The translations under genes were made by a program, and so were the position numbers. From the NCBI RefSeq assembly GCF_013315265.1, contig NZ_JABUFE010000003.1, forward strand, positions 124,001 through 188,000: a stretch of DNA of 64,000 nucleotides, given 5' to 3'. The notes beneath the pieces are model-generated. The model was not told the origin of the DNA, made no database searches, and worked only from the letters and a program-made list of their open reading frames with translations. Positions within the stretch are counted from its first letter, which is position 1. Every line of letters starts with the position of its first letter. This document shows positions 45,155-54,407 of the stretch, piece by piece. Source of the stretch: Parasulfitobacter algicola (GTDB taxonomy: Bacteria; Pseudomonadota; Alphaproteobacteria; Rhodobacterales; Rhodobacteraceae).

Positions 45155-46480
45155 TTATTTCCCGTACACATAATTTGGCAGCCACGTTGCGATGCCAGGG
45201 AAAATCATGACCAGCGTCAAGGCCAGTACCATCACCAACACAAACGGCGTGATCGATGCATAGATGTCGCGCAATGCGATCTCAGGCGGGGCCATGGCGC
45301 GCATCAGAAACAGATTATAGCCAAACGGCGGTGTCATATAAGCGATCTGGGTCGTGATCGTATAAAGGATGCCATACCAGATCAGATCAAACCCAAGTGC
45401 TGCCACCAACGGCACATAAAGCGGCGCCACGATGACCAACATGGCTGTATCATCCAAAAATGTGCCCATGATGATAAAGCTAAGTTGCATCAGGATCAGA
45501 ATGACCCACGGGTTTAGGTTCAGTCTGTCTGTAAAAACGCTTTCGATGGCTTTGACTGCGCCCAGGCCATCAAACACTGCGCCAAACGCCAGTGCGGCCA
45601 GAATGATCCACATGAACATGCAGGTGATGCCAAGCGTATTGCGGACAGAGTTCTCAAACACCTCGCGTGTCATACGGCCTTTGAATACGGCCGCCATGAA
45701 CGCCGCCAGCGCACCGATTGCAGAGCTTTCGACCAGGGATGTCCAACCATTGATAAAGGGCACCATCATGATTGCAAAGATAACCAGCGGCAAAAGTCCT
45801 GCGCGCAGCAATTTAAGTTTATCCGCCATCGGCATGTTGCGGTCACTTTGATCCAGCACAGGTCCGAGGCCGGGGTTCATACGGCAGCGGATCACGATAT
45901 AGGCAACAAACATCGCTGCCATCATTAGACCCGGAATGACACCAGCCAACCACAGCTGTCCCACAGGTTGGCGCGCGATCATCGAATACAGGACCAGAAC
46001 AACCGAAGGCGGCACAAGGATCCCAAGCGATGACCCGGCCTGAATCACGCCCGTGACCATGCGTTTGTCATAGCCACGTTTTAACAGTTCCGGCAGTGCG
46101 ATGGTGGCTCCGATGGCCATGCCCGCCACGCTAAGCCCGTTCATCGCCGAAATCAGGACCATCAACCCGATGGTGCCAACTGCCAGCCCGCCACGCAGTC
46201 CGCCCATCCAGACGTGAAACATCTTGTAAAGATCATCGGCAATTTTGCTTTCCGACAGAACGTAACCCATGAAAATAAACATTGGCAGCGTCAGAAGTGG
46301 GTACCATTTCATCAGCTTCATCGCGGCTGCAAAGCCCAGATCATAGCCACCACGATCGCCCCACAACAGCAGTGCCGCGACAACGGCGACAAAGCCGATT
46401 GCACCAAAGACACGCTGGCCGGTCAGAAGCATCAGCATCATGGTGGCGAACATCAGGGTGGCAATCAGCTCATAGGGCAT
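45155..46480 (-). CDS. TRAP transporter, large permease (DctM type)
   Basis: The 441-residue membrane protein has 11-12 predicted helices and family motifs such as ISAMNGLSVAGMAIGATIALPELLKRGYD, GSSLGILVPPSVVLVLYS and the C-terminal GYNLFLMRAMAPPE. It drives solute uptake with the sodium or proton gradient. It overlaps the small permease gene by one base (ATGA) and is followed by the unknown gene after three bases. Confidence 0.93.
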   Translation of the reverse strand: MPYELIATLMFATMMLMLLTGQRVFGAIGFVAVVAALLLWGDRGGYDLGFAAAMKLMKWYPLLTLPMFIFMGYVLSESKIADDLYKMFHVWMGGLRGGLAVGTIGLMVLISAMNGLSVAGMAIGATIALPELLKRGYDKRMVTGVIQAGSSLGILVPPSVVLVLYSMIARQPVGQLWLAGVIPGLMMAAMFVAYIVIRCRMNPGLGPVLDQSDRNMPMADKLKLLRAGLLPLVIFAIMMVPFINGWTSLVESSAIGALAAFMAAVFKGRMTREVFENSVRNTLGITCMFMWIILAALAFGAVFDGLGAVKAIESVFTDRLNLNPWVILILMQLSFIIMGTFLDDTAMLVIVAPLYVPLVAALGFDLIWYGILYTITTQIAYMTPPFGYNLFLMRAMAPPEIALRDIYASITPFVLVMVLALTLVMIFPGIATWLPNYVYGK

Positions 46481-47049
46481 CAGATCGTTTCACCCTTTAA
46501 TCGTAGTATGTCTTTCAGCAGTTCGGATGTGCATTGCAGCAGCATTAGAAAAATGCCCACGATCATCACCGTTTTGATGGGCCACAGATATGGACGCCAG
46601 GCTGTTGGGGATCGTTCTGTTCGGCCAATTTCTTCGGATCCGGTAATCAGACCTGCAAAGAATGACATCGGCTCACTGCCCCAATACCCCAATGAATAAG
46701 CGGTTGAGGCGATGGCGCCGTACAAAAGCACACCCAGATAAAATATCAAAAAGAGAACTGTAAACAGATCAACCCAGGCCTTTTTGCGCAAAGACCAATT
46801 ACCATACAGCAGATCCATTCGCACGTTTGAGCCCATCTGGATGGAATAAGGCCCGCCCAAGATGTAATAGGCAACCATAGCGAACTGCGCCATTTCAAGT
46901 GTCCAGAGTGTTGGGTTCAAAAAAGTTTTGCTAAAAGACGACCAAAGCAAAATACCCATCAGGACAAAGATGCCGTACATGACAATGCGACCTATACGGT
47001 GATTAACAGCATCTACAGCGCGGATGTATCCCAAGGCTGCTTTGTGCAT
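46480..47049 (-). CDS. TRAP transporter, small permease (DctQ type)
   Basis: The 189-residue protein has four predicted helices (near 20-42, 56-76, 98-118 and 155-175) and a central GSNVRMDLLYGNWS segment typical of DctQ. The ATG at 47049 overlaps the stop of the amidohydrolase gene (ATGA); 16 additional codons upstream lie inside that gene and are rejected. It partners the large permease. Confidence 0.88.
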   Translation of the reverse strand: MHKAALGYIRAVDAVNHRIGRIVMYGIFVLMGILLWSSFSKTFLNPTLWTLEMAQFAMVAYYILGGPYSIQMGSNVRMDLLYGNWSLRKKAWVDLFTVLFLIFYLGVLLYGAIASTAYSLGYWGSEPMSFFAGLITGSEEIGRTERSPTAWRPYLWPIKTVMIVGIFLMLLQCTSELLKDILRLKGETI

Positions 47050-47816
47050 CACGCTGTACTCTTTGTTTGTAGATGTGCCAGTGCGGCGGTCAGCCATGCG
47101 GCCAGCATTTCAGCCATTTCGGCCTGATCATGTTGCGTAATGATCAGATCATTGCGAATTTCCAGCATGACATTCAGATGGCCACCGGAAATGGCATGCT
47201 CTTTCAGGGTATGTGTGACCCCATGTTCCGGGCCATACGGCTGATTTCGGCGAACTTGAAGGTGCGTATGCTTTGGGGCGATATCTAAAAGAGCATTGGC
47301 AAGGCGCATGTCACTATCATGCAAAATACCGATATCCACATCGCGTTTTTCGCCATGATAGACAGGCGTAAAGCTATGAATTGTCATGATGATCGGGGCT
47401 GAGGTTGCGGCTATGGTCTGCGCCAACGTTGTGCGAAATGGCTCATAATAGCGCGCAGCGCGGTGCGCACGGGCAATGACATCAAGGCCCTTATTGCCGG
47501 GAATTTCGATTAATTCACTTCGGTCGGGCATCGCGTCAGGCGCATCGGGGGGGCGGTTGCAATCATAAACCAGCCGCGACACACCGCTGATCACCAGCTT
47601 TGCGTTCAAGCTTTTGGAAAGCCGTTCAGCGATAACAAGTGCGCCAGGATCCCAAGCTGCGTGACTGTCACGATCTTTTTGCGACAGCCCCAAATGATCA
47701 AGATGGTCGGGAATAAACCGTGATGCGTGTTCACAAACCAAAACAACGCGCGATGTCGCATCCGCATTCACCACGCGCACGATATCATAAGAGTTTTTGA
47801 TCTTGCTTTGCGCCAT
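47049..47816 (-). CDS. N-formylglutamate amidohydrolase family protein
   Basis: The 255-residue metal-dependent hydrolase has the family motifs VCEHASRFIP near residue 28, DPGALVIAERLS, SRLVYDCNRPPDAPDAMP and TIHSFTPVYHG. Classical members (HutG) cleave N-formylglutamate in histidine degradation, but no hut gene is nearby. As first gene of an operon with a TRAP importer and a gamma-glutamyl ligase, it may instead hydrolyse a gamma-glutamyl or formyl amide formed in that pathway. It is divergent from the RpiR-type regulator with a 113-base space that should hold both promoters. Confidence 0.87.
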   Translation of the reverse strand: MAQSKIKNSYDIVRVVNADATSRVVLVCEHASRFIPDHLDHLGLSQKDRDSHAAWDPGALVIAERLSKSLNAKLVISGVSRLVYDCNRPPDAPDAMPDRSELIEIPGNKGLDVIARAHRAARYYEPFRTTLAQTIAATSAPIIMTIHSFTPVYHGEKRDVDIGILHDSDMRLANALLDIAPKHTHLQVRRNQPYGPEHGVTHTLKEHAISGGHLNVMLEIRNDLIITQHDQAEMAEMLAAWLTAALAHLQTKSTA

Positions 47817-47929
47817 TCATCCCCCGGTTCAAATAAACTTCTTGCGCAAAGTGGATTCTGTCAACAAAATTATGTAATAAAAAACAACAAGACAAATCAT
47901 GCTGTAATTTTAATCATCAAAAAGATGCC

Positions 47930-48802
47930 ATGACCGATACTGATCTTACCATCTCGGACCGAATTCAGCTTGAGCTGGATAGTCTGACACGCGCAGAACG
48001 GCAGCTGGCTCATTCCATATTGGAAAATTATCCTGCGTCAGGGCTTGGTCCGCTGGCGCAATTGGCGAAAGACGCAAATGTTTCGGCACCTACGGTGGCG
48101 CGTATGGTTCAGAAACTGGGATTCAAAGGATATCCCGAATTTCAGACCGAACTGCGCAAAGAGCTGCGCGCCAAGGTCAAAAATCCCATCGCCAAACATG
48201 ACACTTGGGCAGAAGGCGCGCCGTCGGGTCACGTACTGAACCGCTTTACCGATGCCGTCATCGACAATATCCGGCATACGCTGGCCCAGATCGAACCTGA
48301 GACATTTGATCAAGCCTGCGCATTGATCGCAGATCCCAAAAGGGCACTTTATATCGTTGGTGGCCGGATTACCCATACGCTTGCGGAATATCTGTTTCTC
48401 CATGCACAGGTTATTCGCCCCGCGGTGACGCATATTCAATCCACATCAAACGCCTGGCCGCATTATCTGCTGGATGTGCAGCAGGGGGATGTATTCGTCA
48501 TTTTCGACATGCGGCGATATGAAAATAATACCCTGAAACTGGCTGAAATGGCGCGGGACAAAGGCGCAAAGATCATCCTGTTTACCGATCAGTGGCGATC
48601 ACCGGTCCATTCGATATCTGACATCTGCTTCAGTGGCCGGATCGTCGTGCCGTCTGCATGGGATTCCGTCGCCACAACGCTTTTGCTGGTGGAAACAGTG
48701 ATATCGTCGATCCAGGACATCAACTGGGCCGATACAAAAGACCGGATGGAGGGACTGGAAGATATGTTCGATCAGACCAAGCTGTTCCGGAAGTTTACTT
48801 GA
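47930..48802 (+). CDS. RpiR family transcriptional regulator
   Basis: The 290-residue regulator has an N-terminal HTH_6 domain (RAERQLAHSILENY, LAKDANVSAPTVARMVQKLGF) and a SIS domain from about residue 120 (ALYIVGGRITHTLAEYLF, KIILFTDQW). SIS domains bind phosphosugars or related small molecules. Its divergent placement from the eight-gene operon points to control of that operon. The space between them contains two TGTAAT boxes (in TATGTAATAAA and CTGTAATTTTA) of unproven meaning. Confidence 0.9.
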   Translation: MTDTDLTISDRIQLELDSLTRAERQLAHSILENYPASGLGPLAQLAKDANVSAPTVARMVQKLGFKGYPEFQTELRKELRAKVKNPIAKHDTWAEGAPSGHVLNRFTDAVIDNIRHTLAQIEPETFDQACALIADPKRALYIVGGRITHTLAEYLFLHAQVIRPAVTHIQSTSNAWPHYLLDVQQGDVFVIFDMRRYENNTLKLAEMARDKGAKIILFTDQWRSPVHSISDICFSGRIVVPSAWDSVATTLLLVETVISSIQDINWADTKDRMEGLEDMFDQTKLFRKFT

Positions 48803-48837
48803 TGAGTGAAGCGCTTGTATGCTGACTTCTTAGCATC

Positions 48838-49365
48838 CTATTTATCTCTATTGGACTTGCCACAAAGTATGCTGAGCCAATACAGATTGTGGACTTCATT
48901 GGATGGATCAACCTGAAAATTTTGATGATCTGCGTCCTGACATTCATATACCGCCGCGCCCGCGCTGACTAATGCGCTTCCCATATTGGTCCGTTCTCGT
49001 GTGCGCGCATATTCAACATTGGGCAAATGTTTCGTATCAAATCCCCAAAAATCAATGCCGCAATCCACCCTTTTAAATTCAACCGTTTCATACAGCACAA
49101 AACAAGAGAGGTCTCTGTTCAATGCCGCAAGTTCGAGTGTGAAGGGTGGCACGTCCATTCCTGCGAGCTTAATTCTTACAAGATCGGCTTATGGATCATC
49201 CGCTGGCTGAAACAACATGATACGCTCACTATTGATTATGTCGACCACGCGACCGTTAAGACGCAGCCATGAGTCTTTCATAAGATCTGCGTAAGTCTCT
49301 GTCGTCCAAACAAACGAAAGGATCAAAGCCGTAAGTAGTGAATATGTAATTGAATTAGATCGCAT
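48838..49365 (-). pseudogene. Secreted nuclease-like protein, broken by an in-frame stop
   Basis: An ATG at 49365 with GGGAG upstream opens a frame with a good signal peptide (MRSNSITYSLLTALILSFVW, cleavage near TYA). It continues LNGRVVDIINSERIMLFQ until a TAA at 49191-49189. The same frame resumes at once (ADLVRIKLAGMDVPPF) and runs on without frameshift to 48838, including TRERTNMGSALVSAGAAVYE. The joined product resembles small secreted staphylococcal-nuclease-like proteins (strand pattern, IKLAGMDVPP, late ALVSAGAAV). The expected acidic and arginine catalytic residues are not clearly present. The gene appears inactivated by one nonsense change in an A+T-rich region. Confidence 0.55.
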
Positions 49366-49489
49366 GACGAACAACTCCCAATACCTTTGTCAGTACACAC
49401 CACTTCAATTCCTGAATATCTCTCATATTTATAGTGGATCAAAACCCATGAATTCGATCATTTTGAAAATGCCGCAGATTCTGTAATCT

Positions 49490-49642
49490 ATGAACATACT
49501 TCAAAAGTACATTATTTGGTCAACAATCCCAGCCATGATCATAACTGGAACGTTGCAGCAGCTTTTGGGGTTTTCTGGAATGGTTCTGGCAATTCTCTTG
49601 TTTTTCGGTGGCATCGTTATTTGCGTCAGATCCGCAAAATAA
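49490..49642 (+). CDS. Possible 50-residue membrane protein
   Basis: A short frame encodes two hydrophobic segments (about 8-26 and 27-46, ending IVICVRSAK). The hydrophobicity pattern is that of a small membrane protein, but the ribosome binding site is poor and nothing couples it to a neighbour. It lies in the 373-base space between the nuclease-like pseudogene and gcvP (49366-49738), which otherwise contains only a hairpin. It may be chance. Confidence 0.3.
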   Translation: MNILQKYIIWSTIPAMIITGTLQQLLGFSGMVLAILLFFGGIVICVRSAK

Positions 49643-49667
49643 TAACAAATATTGCACCATCTCTAAT

Positions 49668-49699
49668 CTCAACCGGATCAATTGCGCGATCCGGTTGAG
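49668..49699. terminator. Strong hairpin after gcvP
   Basis: CTCAACCGGATC and GATCCGGTTGAG form a perfect 12-bp stem around an eight-base loop, 39 bases beyond the gcvP stop. On the gcvP strand no clear T tract follows, so it may act as an mRNA 3' stabiliser or in rho-assisted termination rather than as a strict intrinsic terminator. Confidence 0.6.
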
Positions 49700-49738
49700 T
49701 GGGCTTTATAAATTCAGTCGCCTTGAAAGATGTTCTGG

Positions 49739-52582
49739 TTACTCTGCCGCCTCGGCGTATTCCTCCATCGGGGGGCAGGTACAGGTCAGGTTGCGGTCGC
49801 CCCAGACGTTGTCGACGCGGTTGACGGGCGCCCAGTATTTGTCCACGCGGAACGCACCGGGGGGAAAGCACCCAGCTTCGCGCGGGTAAGGGCGGTTCCA
49901 ATCGCCGACCAGATCTTCGACCGTATGTGGGGCGTTTTTCAGCGGGTTATTTTCCGCATCCATCGTGCCGTTCTCAATGGCCGCGATATCAGCGCGAATG
50001 GACAGCATCGCGTCGCAGAAACGATCCAACTCGGCCTTCGTTTCGGACTCTGTGGGTTCAATCATCAGCGTACCTGCAACTGGCCAACTCATCGTGGGGG
50101 CGTGAAAGCCGCAATCAATCAGGCGCTTGGCGATGTCGTCCACGGTCACATGAGCGCTTTCGTTGAAAGGCCGTGTATCGATGATGCATTCATGCGCGAC
50201 GCGGCCTGTCGGACCTTTGTAAAGCACATCGAACGCCCCTTCGAGCCGTTTGGCAATATAATTTGCATTCAATATCGCGACGCGCGTGGCTTGCGTCAGA
50301 CCTTCGCCGCCCATCATCAGACAATACGCCCATGAGATCGGCAGCAAAGATGGTGACCCATAAGGGGCTGCGGACACAGCGCCGGTGCCAGTGTTGGGGT
50401 CACCGGGCAAATAATCGATCAAGTGGCTTTTTACACCAATCGGACCCATGCCGGGCCCACCGCCGCCATGGGGGATGCAGAACGTTTTGTGCAGGTTCAA
50501 GTGGCTGACATCACCACCCAGATCACCGGGGCGCGACAAACCGACCATTGCATTCATATTGGCCCCATCAATATAGACCTGACCGCCGTTATCATGGGTG
50601 ATCTTGCACACCTCGATCACGGTTTCTTCGAACACACCGTGCGTCGACGGATAGGTGATCATGCAGCCCGCCAGATTATCCGCGTGTTCAGTCGCTTTGG
50701 CTTTGAAATCTTTCAGGTCAATATCGCCGTTTTCATCGGACTGGATTGGTACGACCTTCCAACCAACCATCTGTGCCGAGGCCGGGTTGGTGCCATGGGC
50801 GCTCATCGGAATAAGGCATATGTTTCTGTGGCCCTGGCCTTGGGCTCGGTGATAGCCCGCGATGGTCAAAAGACCCGCATATTCGCCTTGCGCGCCCGAA
50901 TTTGGTTGCATCGAGATCGCATTATACCCGGTTACATCACATAGTTTTTCTGACAGATCCTCGATCATTTCGAGATAGCCTGCTGCCTGATCTTTAGGCA
51001 CAAATGGGTGCAGGAGAGAAAATTCATCCCATGTGACGGGCATCATTTCTGCAGCTGAATTCAGCTTCATGGTACAACTGCCAAGCGGGATCATCGCGCG
51101 GTCTAACGCCAGATCGCGATCCGCCAAACGCCGCATGTAACGCATCATTTCGGTTTCGGCGCGGTTCATGTGGAAAACCGGGTGGGTCAGATAGCTGGAC
51201 TGTCGGATCAGCGGATCGGGCATGCGGTATTCTGCCGTCAGATCGGTGCCACGGTCCGTGATGCCGAAGGCGCGCCAGACTTGCCGGATCGTGGCGGGGC
51301 GGGTGCGTTCATCCAGCGTAATGCCAACCTTGGTTGTGCCGACACGGCGCAGATTGATACCTTCGTCCACCGCCGATTTCATGACCGCTTCCTGCAAGGG
51401 ACCTACATCGACAGTGATCGTGTCAAAGAATGTGTCGGGTTCAATTGAAAAGCCTGCATCTTGCAATCCACGGGCCAGACGAACTGTCTTGCGATGGATC
51501 CGCTGCGCGATGGCTTTCAGACCATCCGGGCCATGAAAGACCGCGTAAAAGCCTGCCATAACGGCTAAAAGAGCCTGAGCCGTGCACACATTTGATGTCG
51601 CTTTTTCCCGGCGGATATGCTGTTCGCGGGTTTGCAGTGACAAACGATACGCACGATTGCCGCGACTGTCGATTGATACGCCCACAATACGACCTGGCAT
51701 GTTGCGAGCATAATTGGCCTTGGTCGCCATATAGGCTGCGTGCGGTCCGCCATATCCAACCGGCACCCCAAAGCGTTGCGTTGACCCCACCGCGATATCA
51801 GCGCCCATTGCGCCTGGTTCCTTGAGTAATGTCAAAGACAATGGATCGGCAGCGATGATGCCAATGGCCTTGTGTTCATGCAGTTGCGAAATTTGGTCAG
51901 TGAAATCGCGCAGATGTCCGTGTGTGCCGGGATATTGGAAAATTGCACCAAAGACTTGGGCTGCATTCAGTGTATCAGGATTACCGACAATGATGTCTAT
52001 CCCCAAAGGAGCTGCGCGGGTTTTCATAACGGCAATGTTTTGTGGATGGCAGTTTTCGTCGATAAAAAAGCCTTGCACTTTGGTTTTGGCAACACGTTGC
52101 GCCATTGTCATCGCTTCGGCACAGGCGGTCGCTTCGTCCAGAAGTGACGCATTTGCGATGTCCAGACCCGTGAGGTCAGATACCATTGTTTGAAAGTTCA
52201 ACAAAGCCTCAAGCCGACCTTGGGAAATTTCCGGCTGATAGGGGGTGTAGGCCGTATACCACGCCGGATTTTCAAAGATGTTACGCTGAATTGCCGGGGG
52301 CGTGACCGTGCCATGATAGCCTTGCCCAATAAGTGATGTCAGAACTTTGTTCTTCGCCGCTGTTATTTTCATGTGGTGCAGCAACTCACGCTCGGATTTG
52401 GCCTTCCCAAACTCAAGCGGCTCTTTTTGCCGGATTTTTGCAGGAAGCGTATCGTCGATCAGTGCGTCCAGATCTTTGGCGCCAACGATCTGCAGCATCT
52501 CGGCCATCTCAGCGGGTGAGGGGCCGATATGGCGGCGATTGGCAAAATCATAAGGCAGATAGTCGGTTGGTACGAAAGTCAT
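49739..52582 (-). CDS. gcvP: Glycine dehydrogenase (decarboxylating), P protein
   Basis: The 947-residue homodimer-type P protein removes CO2 from glycine and loads the aminomethyl group onto the H protein lipoyl arm. The pyridoxal phosphate lysine is in [21 protein letters not shown]; the N-terminal half has [14 protein letters not shown] and the repeat-type half domain. It is the last gene of gcvT-gcvH-gcvP. The final ~180 bases are clearly G+C-richer (63-67% in sampled lines) than the rest, next to an A+T-rich non-coding region. The protein end is intact. Confidence 0.96.
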   Translation of the reverse strand: MTFVPTDYLPYDFANRRHIGPSPAEMAEMLQIVGAKDLDALIDDTLPAKIRQKEPLEFGKAKSERELLHHMKITAAKNKVLTSLIGQGYHGTVTPPAIQRNIFENPAWYTAYTPYQPEISQGRLEALLNFQTMVSDLTGLDIANASLLDEATACAEAMTMAQRVAKTKVQGFFIDENCHPQNIAVMKTRAAPLGIDIIVGNPDTLNAAQVFGAIFQYPGTHGHLRDFTDQISQLHEHKAIGIIAADPLSLTLLKEPGAMGADIAVGSTQRFGVPVGYGGPHAAYMATKANYARNMPGRIVGVSIDSRGNRAYRLSLQTREQHIRREKATSNVCTAQALLAVMAGFYAVFHGPDGLKAIAQRIHRKTVRLARGLQDAGFSIEPDTFFDTITVDVGPLQEAVMKSAVDEGINLRRVGTTKVGITLDERTRPATIRQVWRAFGITDRGTDLTAEYRMPDPLIRQSSYLTHPVFHMNRAETEMMRYMRRLADRDLALDRAMIPLGSCTMKLNSAAEMMPVTWDEFSLLHPFVPKDQAAGYLEMIEDLSEKLCDVTGYNAISMQPNSGAQGEYAGLLTIAGYHRAQGQGHRNICLIPMSAHGTNPASAQMVGWKVVPIQSDENGDIDLKDFKAKATEHADNLAGCMITYPSTHGVFEETVIEVCKITHDNGGQVYIDGANMNAMVGLSRPGDLGGDVSHLNLHKTFCIPHGGGGPGMGPIGVKSHLIDYLPGDPNTGTGAVSAAPYGSPSLLPISWAYCLMMGGEGLTQATRVAILNANYIAKRLEGAFDVLYKGPTGRVAHECIIDTRPFNESAHVTVDDIAKRLIDCGFHAPTMSWPVAGTLMIEPTESETKAELDRFCDAMLSIRADIAAIENGTMDAENNPLKNAPHTVEDLVGDWNRPYPREAGCFPPGAFRVDKYWAPVNRVDNVWGDRNLTCTCPPMEEYAEAAE

Positions 52583-52604
52583 CTGGTCACGCTCCGCAAT
52601 GGCT

Positions 52605-52964
52605 TTAGGAAATCAGCTTCTGGTACGCAGCAGCGTCCATATAGGTATCCATCTGACTAAGGTCAGAGGCCTTGATCTTGAAAAACCACCCCGCACTTAG
52701 CGGGTCTTCGTTCACAAGCGCTGCATTGGTGGTCAGTGCATCGTTGATCTCGACAATTTCGCCATCAATGGGGGCCATAATATCTGAGGCCGCTTTGACG
52801 CTTTCGATAACGACAATTTCTTCGTCTTTGGTCACTGTTGTCCCTTCTTCGGGCAGTTCAACAAAGACAATATCGCCTAACTGTGTGGCCGCATGTTCGG
52901 TAATGCCAACTGTGACAATGTCGCCTTCGACATCAAGCCATTCGTGTTCTTCTGTGAATTTCAT
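52605..52964 (-). CDS. gcvH: Glycine cleavage system H protein
   Basis: The 119-residue carrier has the lipoyl attachment Lys57 in [11 protein letters not shown] and the family start [20 protein letters not shown]. It shuttles the aminomethyl group between P, T and L proteins. It lies 19 bases after gcvT and 22 bases before gcvP. Confidence 0.97.
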   Translation of the reverse strand: MKFTEEHEWLDVEGDIVTVGITEHAATQLGDIVFVELPEEGTTVTKDEEIVVIESVKAASDIMAPIDGEIVEINDALTTNAALVNEDPLSAGWFFKIKASDLSQMDTYMDAAAYQKLIS

Positions 52965-52983
52965 ATGTTTGATCCCTGTTTTC

Positions 52984-54108
52984 TTATCGTTTGAAGTTGG
53001 CAGGCGTGAACGGCAATTTGATCACCGTCAGCGGTAATCGTTTGCCACGTAATTCGCCATAAATCGTTGTTCCAAGTGTGGTGTGGTCAGCTTGGATCAT
53101 ACCCATGGCCACCGGGTGTTCAACCGTGGGGCCAAATCCACCAGATGTGATCTTGCCTATTGTATCAGTTGCGGTTTCCGAGGTGAAAAGTTCAACGCCC
53201 TCGCGCATGGGTGCACGACCTTCGGGCTTTAAGCCAACACGTTTGCGCGGCGCACCGTGATCCAACTGTTCCAAAATGCGCGATGCACCTGGAAAACCGG
53301 CCGCCCGGTCACCGCCCAATCGTCTGACTTTCTGAATGGCCCAGGTCAACCCGGCTTCAACCGGGGTCGTGGTCGTGTTGATGTCGTGACCGTACAGACA
53401 TAATCCTGCTTCCAGCCGCAGTGAATCGCGCGCGCCAAGGCCGATGGGCTCGACATCGTCATGGGCCAGCAGTGTCTTTGCAAGATCAGTCGCCTGTTCT
53501 GCCGGGACTGAGATTTCATAGCCGTCTTCGCCCGTATAACCAGATCGCGATACCCAGCATTCCGCACCGTTCAGCATCAGCGTAGCCACATCCATGAAGC
53601 GCATATTCGCAGCTTTTGGATCAAGGGCTGCCAACACCGCTTCGGCACGGGGGCCTTGTAGTGCCAAAAGTCCGCGATCTGTAATCGGTGTTACTGTCAG
53701 TTCGGGCTCAAGATGGGCCTTCATATGGGCAATGTCAGCGGTTTTGCACGCGGCATTCACCACCACAAACACATGATCCTGACGATTTGCCAGCATCAGA
53801 TCATCCATGATGCCGCTCTGATCATTCGTAAAAAAACCATAGCGCTGACGATTTTCGCCCAAACCCGAAATATCGACAGGGATCAATTTTTCCAGACCCA
53901 ACGCGATAGTTTCATAGGTGGGGCCGTCTATGCGCACTTGACCCATATGACTGACATCAAACAGCCCGGCCTTCGTTCGCGTGTGCTGATGTTCCTTCAT
54001 CACGCCAAGCGCATATTGCACAGGCATCTCATAGCCTGCGAATGGCACCATTTTGGCACCCAGTTCAACGTGCAGCGCATACAGTGGCGTTTGCAAAAGG
54101 TCAGACAT
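52984..54108 (-). CDS. gcvT: Glycine cleavage system T protein (aminomethyltransferase)
   Basis: The 374-residue tetrahydrofolate-dependent enzyme releases ammonia and forms methylene-THF. It has MVPFAGYEMPVQY near residue 20, DVSHMGQVRIDG, the folate-site region SRSGYTGEDGYEISV and RRLGGDRAAGFPG. The ATG at 54108 has AAGGGG upstream and gives the family N-terminus; a 15-codon extension is rejected. The gene follows a tandem glycine riboswitch that should turn on gcvTHP when glycine is plentiful. A dimethylglycine or DMSP demethylase relative is less likely, given gcvH and gcvP in the operon. Confidence 0.94.
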   Translation of the reverse strand: MSDLLQTPLYALHVELGAKMVPFAGYEMPVQYALGVMKEHQHTRTKAGLFDVSHMGQVRIDGPTYETIALGLEKLIPVDISGLGENRQRYGFFTNDQSGIMDDLMLANRQDHVFVVVNAACKTADIAHMKAHLEPELTVTPITDRGLLALQGPRAEAVLAALDPKAANMRFMDVATLMLNGAECWVSRSGYTGEDGYEISVPAEQATDLAKTLLAHDDVEPIGLGARDSLRLEAGLCLYGHDINTTTTPVEAGLTWAIQKVRRLGGDRAAGFPGASRILEQLDHGAPRKRVGLKPEGRAPMREGVELFTSETATDTIGKITSGGFGPTVEHPVAMGMIQADHTTLGTTIYGELRGKRLPLTVIKLPFTPANFKR

Positions 54109-54197
54109 TGATCGCCCCTTATTCCATTCGCCTGTCCGATTTCGCAAGATCAAACGGCATCACTATGTTTGCACATGGATAGTCCATATGCGTGATG

Positions 54198-54348
54198 CCC
54201 CCTCTGTCCTTTCGCCTGAGATCGTTATCCCTTCGGCGGACGCAATCGCGTCACTCTCCAGAGTCTGTCGTCGGCACGGCGGTCCCTTTGGCCTGAGAGT
54301 TTCCGAGGCGGTTGCTCCTTCGGCATCAGCGATCTGATTCTCCCGTCG
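54198..54348 (-). promoter_or_regulatory. Tandem glycine riboswitch upstream of gcvT
   Basis: Read on the gcvT strand there are two consecutive aptamers, about 54348-54278 and 54270-54198. Each shows the glycine riboswitch core: a GCCGAAGGAG or GCCGAAGGG stretch, then CTCTCAGGC or ATCTCAGGC, then AAAGGGAC or AAAGGAC, with short P1 arms (GGGAGA and ACAGAC...GACAGAG). The two are joined by a short linker. Tandem glycine aptamers before gcvT usually act as an ON switch for glycine breakdown. The end is 89 bases upstream of the gcvT ATG, leaving room for an expression platform. Confidence 0.92.
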
Positions 54349-54407
54349 TGCTTTGGATAAACTAGCCCAGCCAAATGCGGATCGCAACGCGGGTGACTTA
54401 TGTGCTT

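Noticed and set aside
47817-47929. TGTAAT boxes as a defined RpiR operator
   Set aside because: The two boxes are direct, A+T-rich and not clearly palindromic, so they are mentioned only with the regulator gene.
54053-54337. 94-codon plus-strand frame over the gcvT leader
   Set aside because: It overlaps the glycine riboswitch on the opposite strand and has no coding resemblance.
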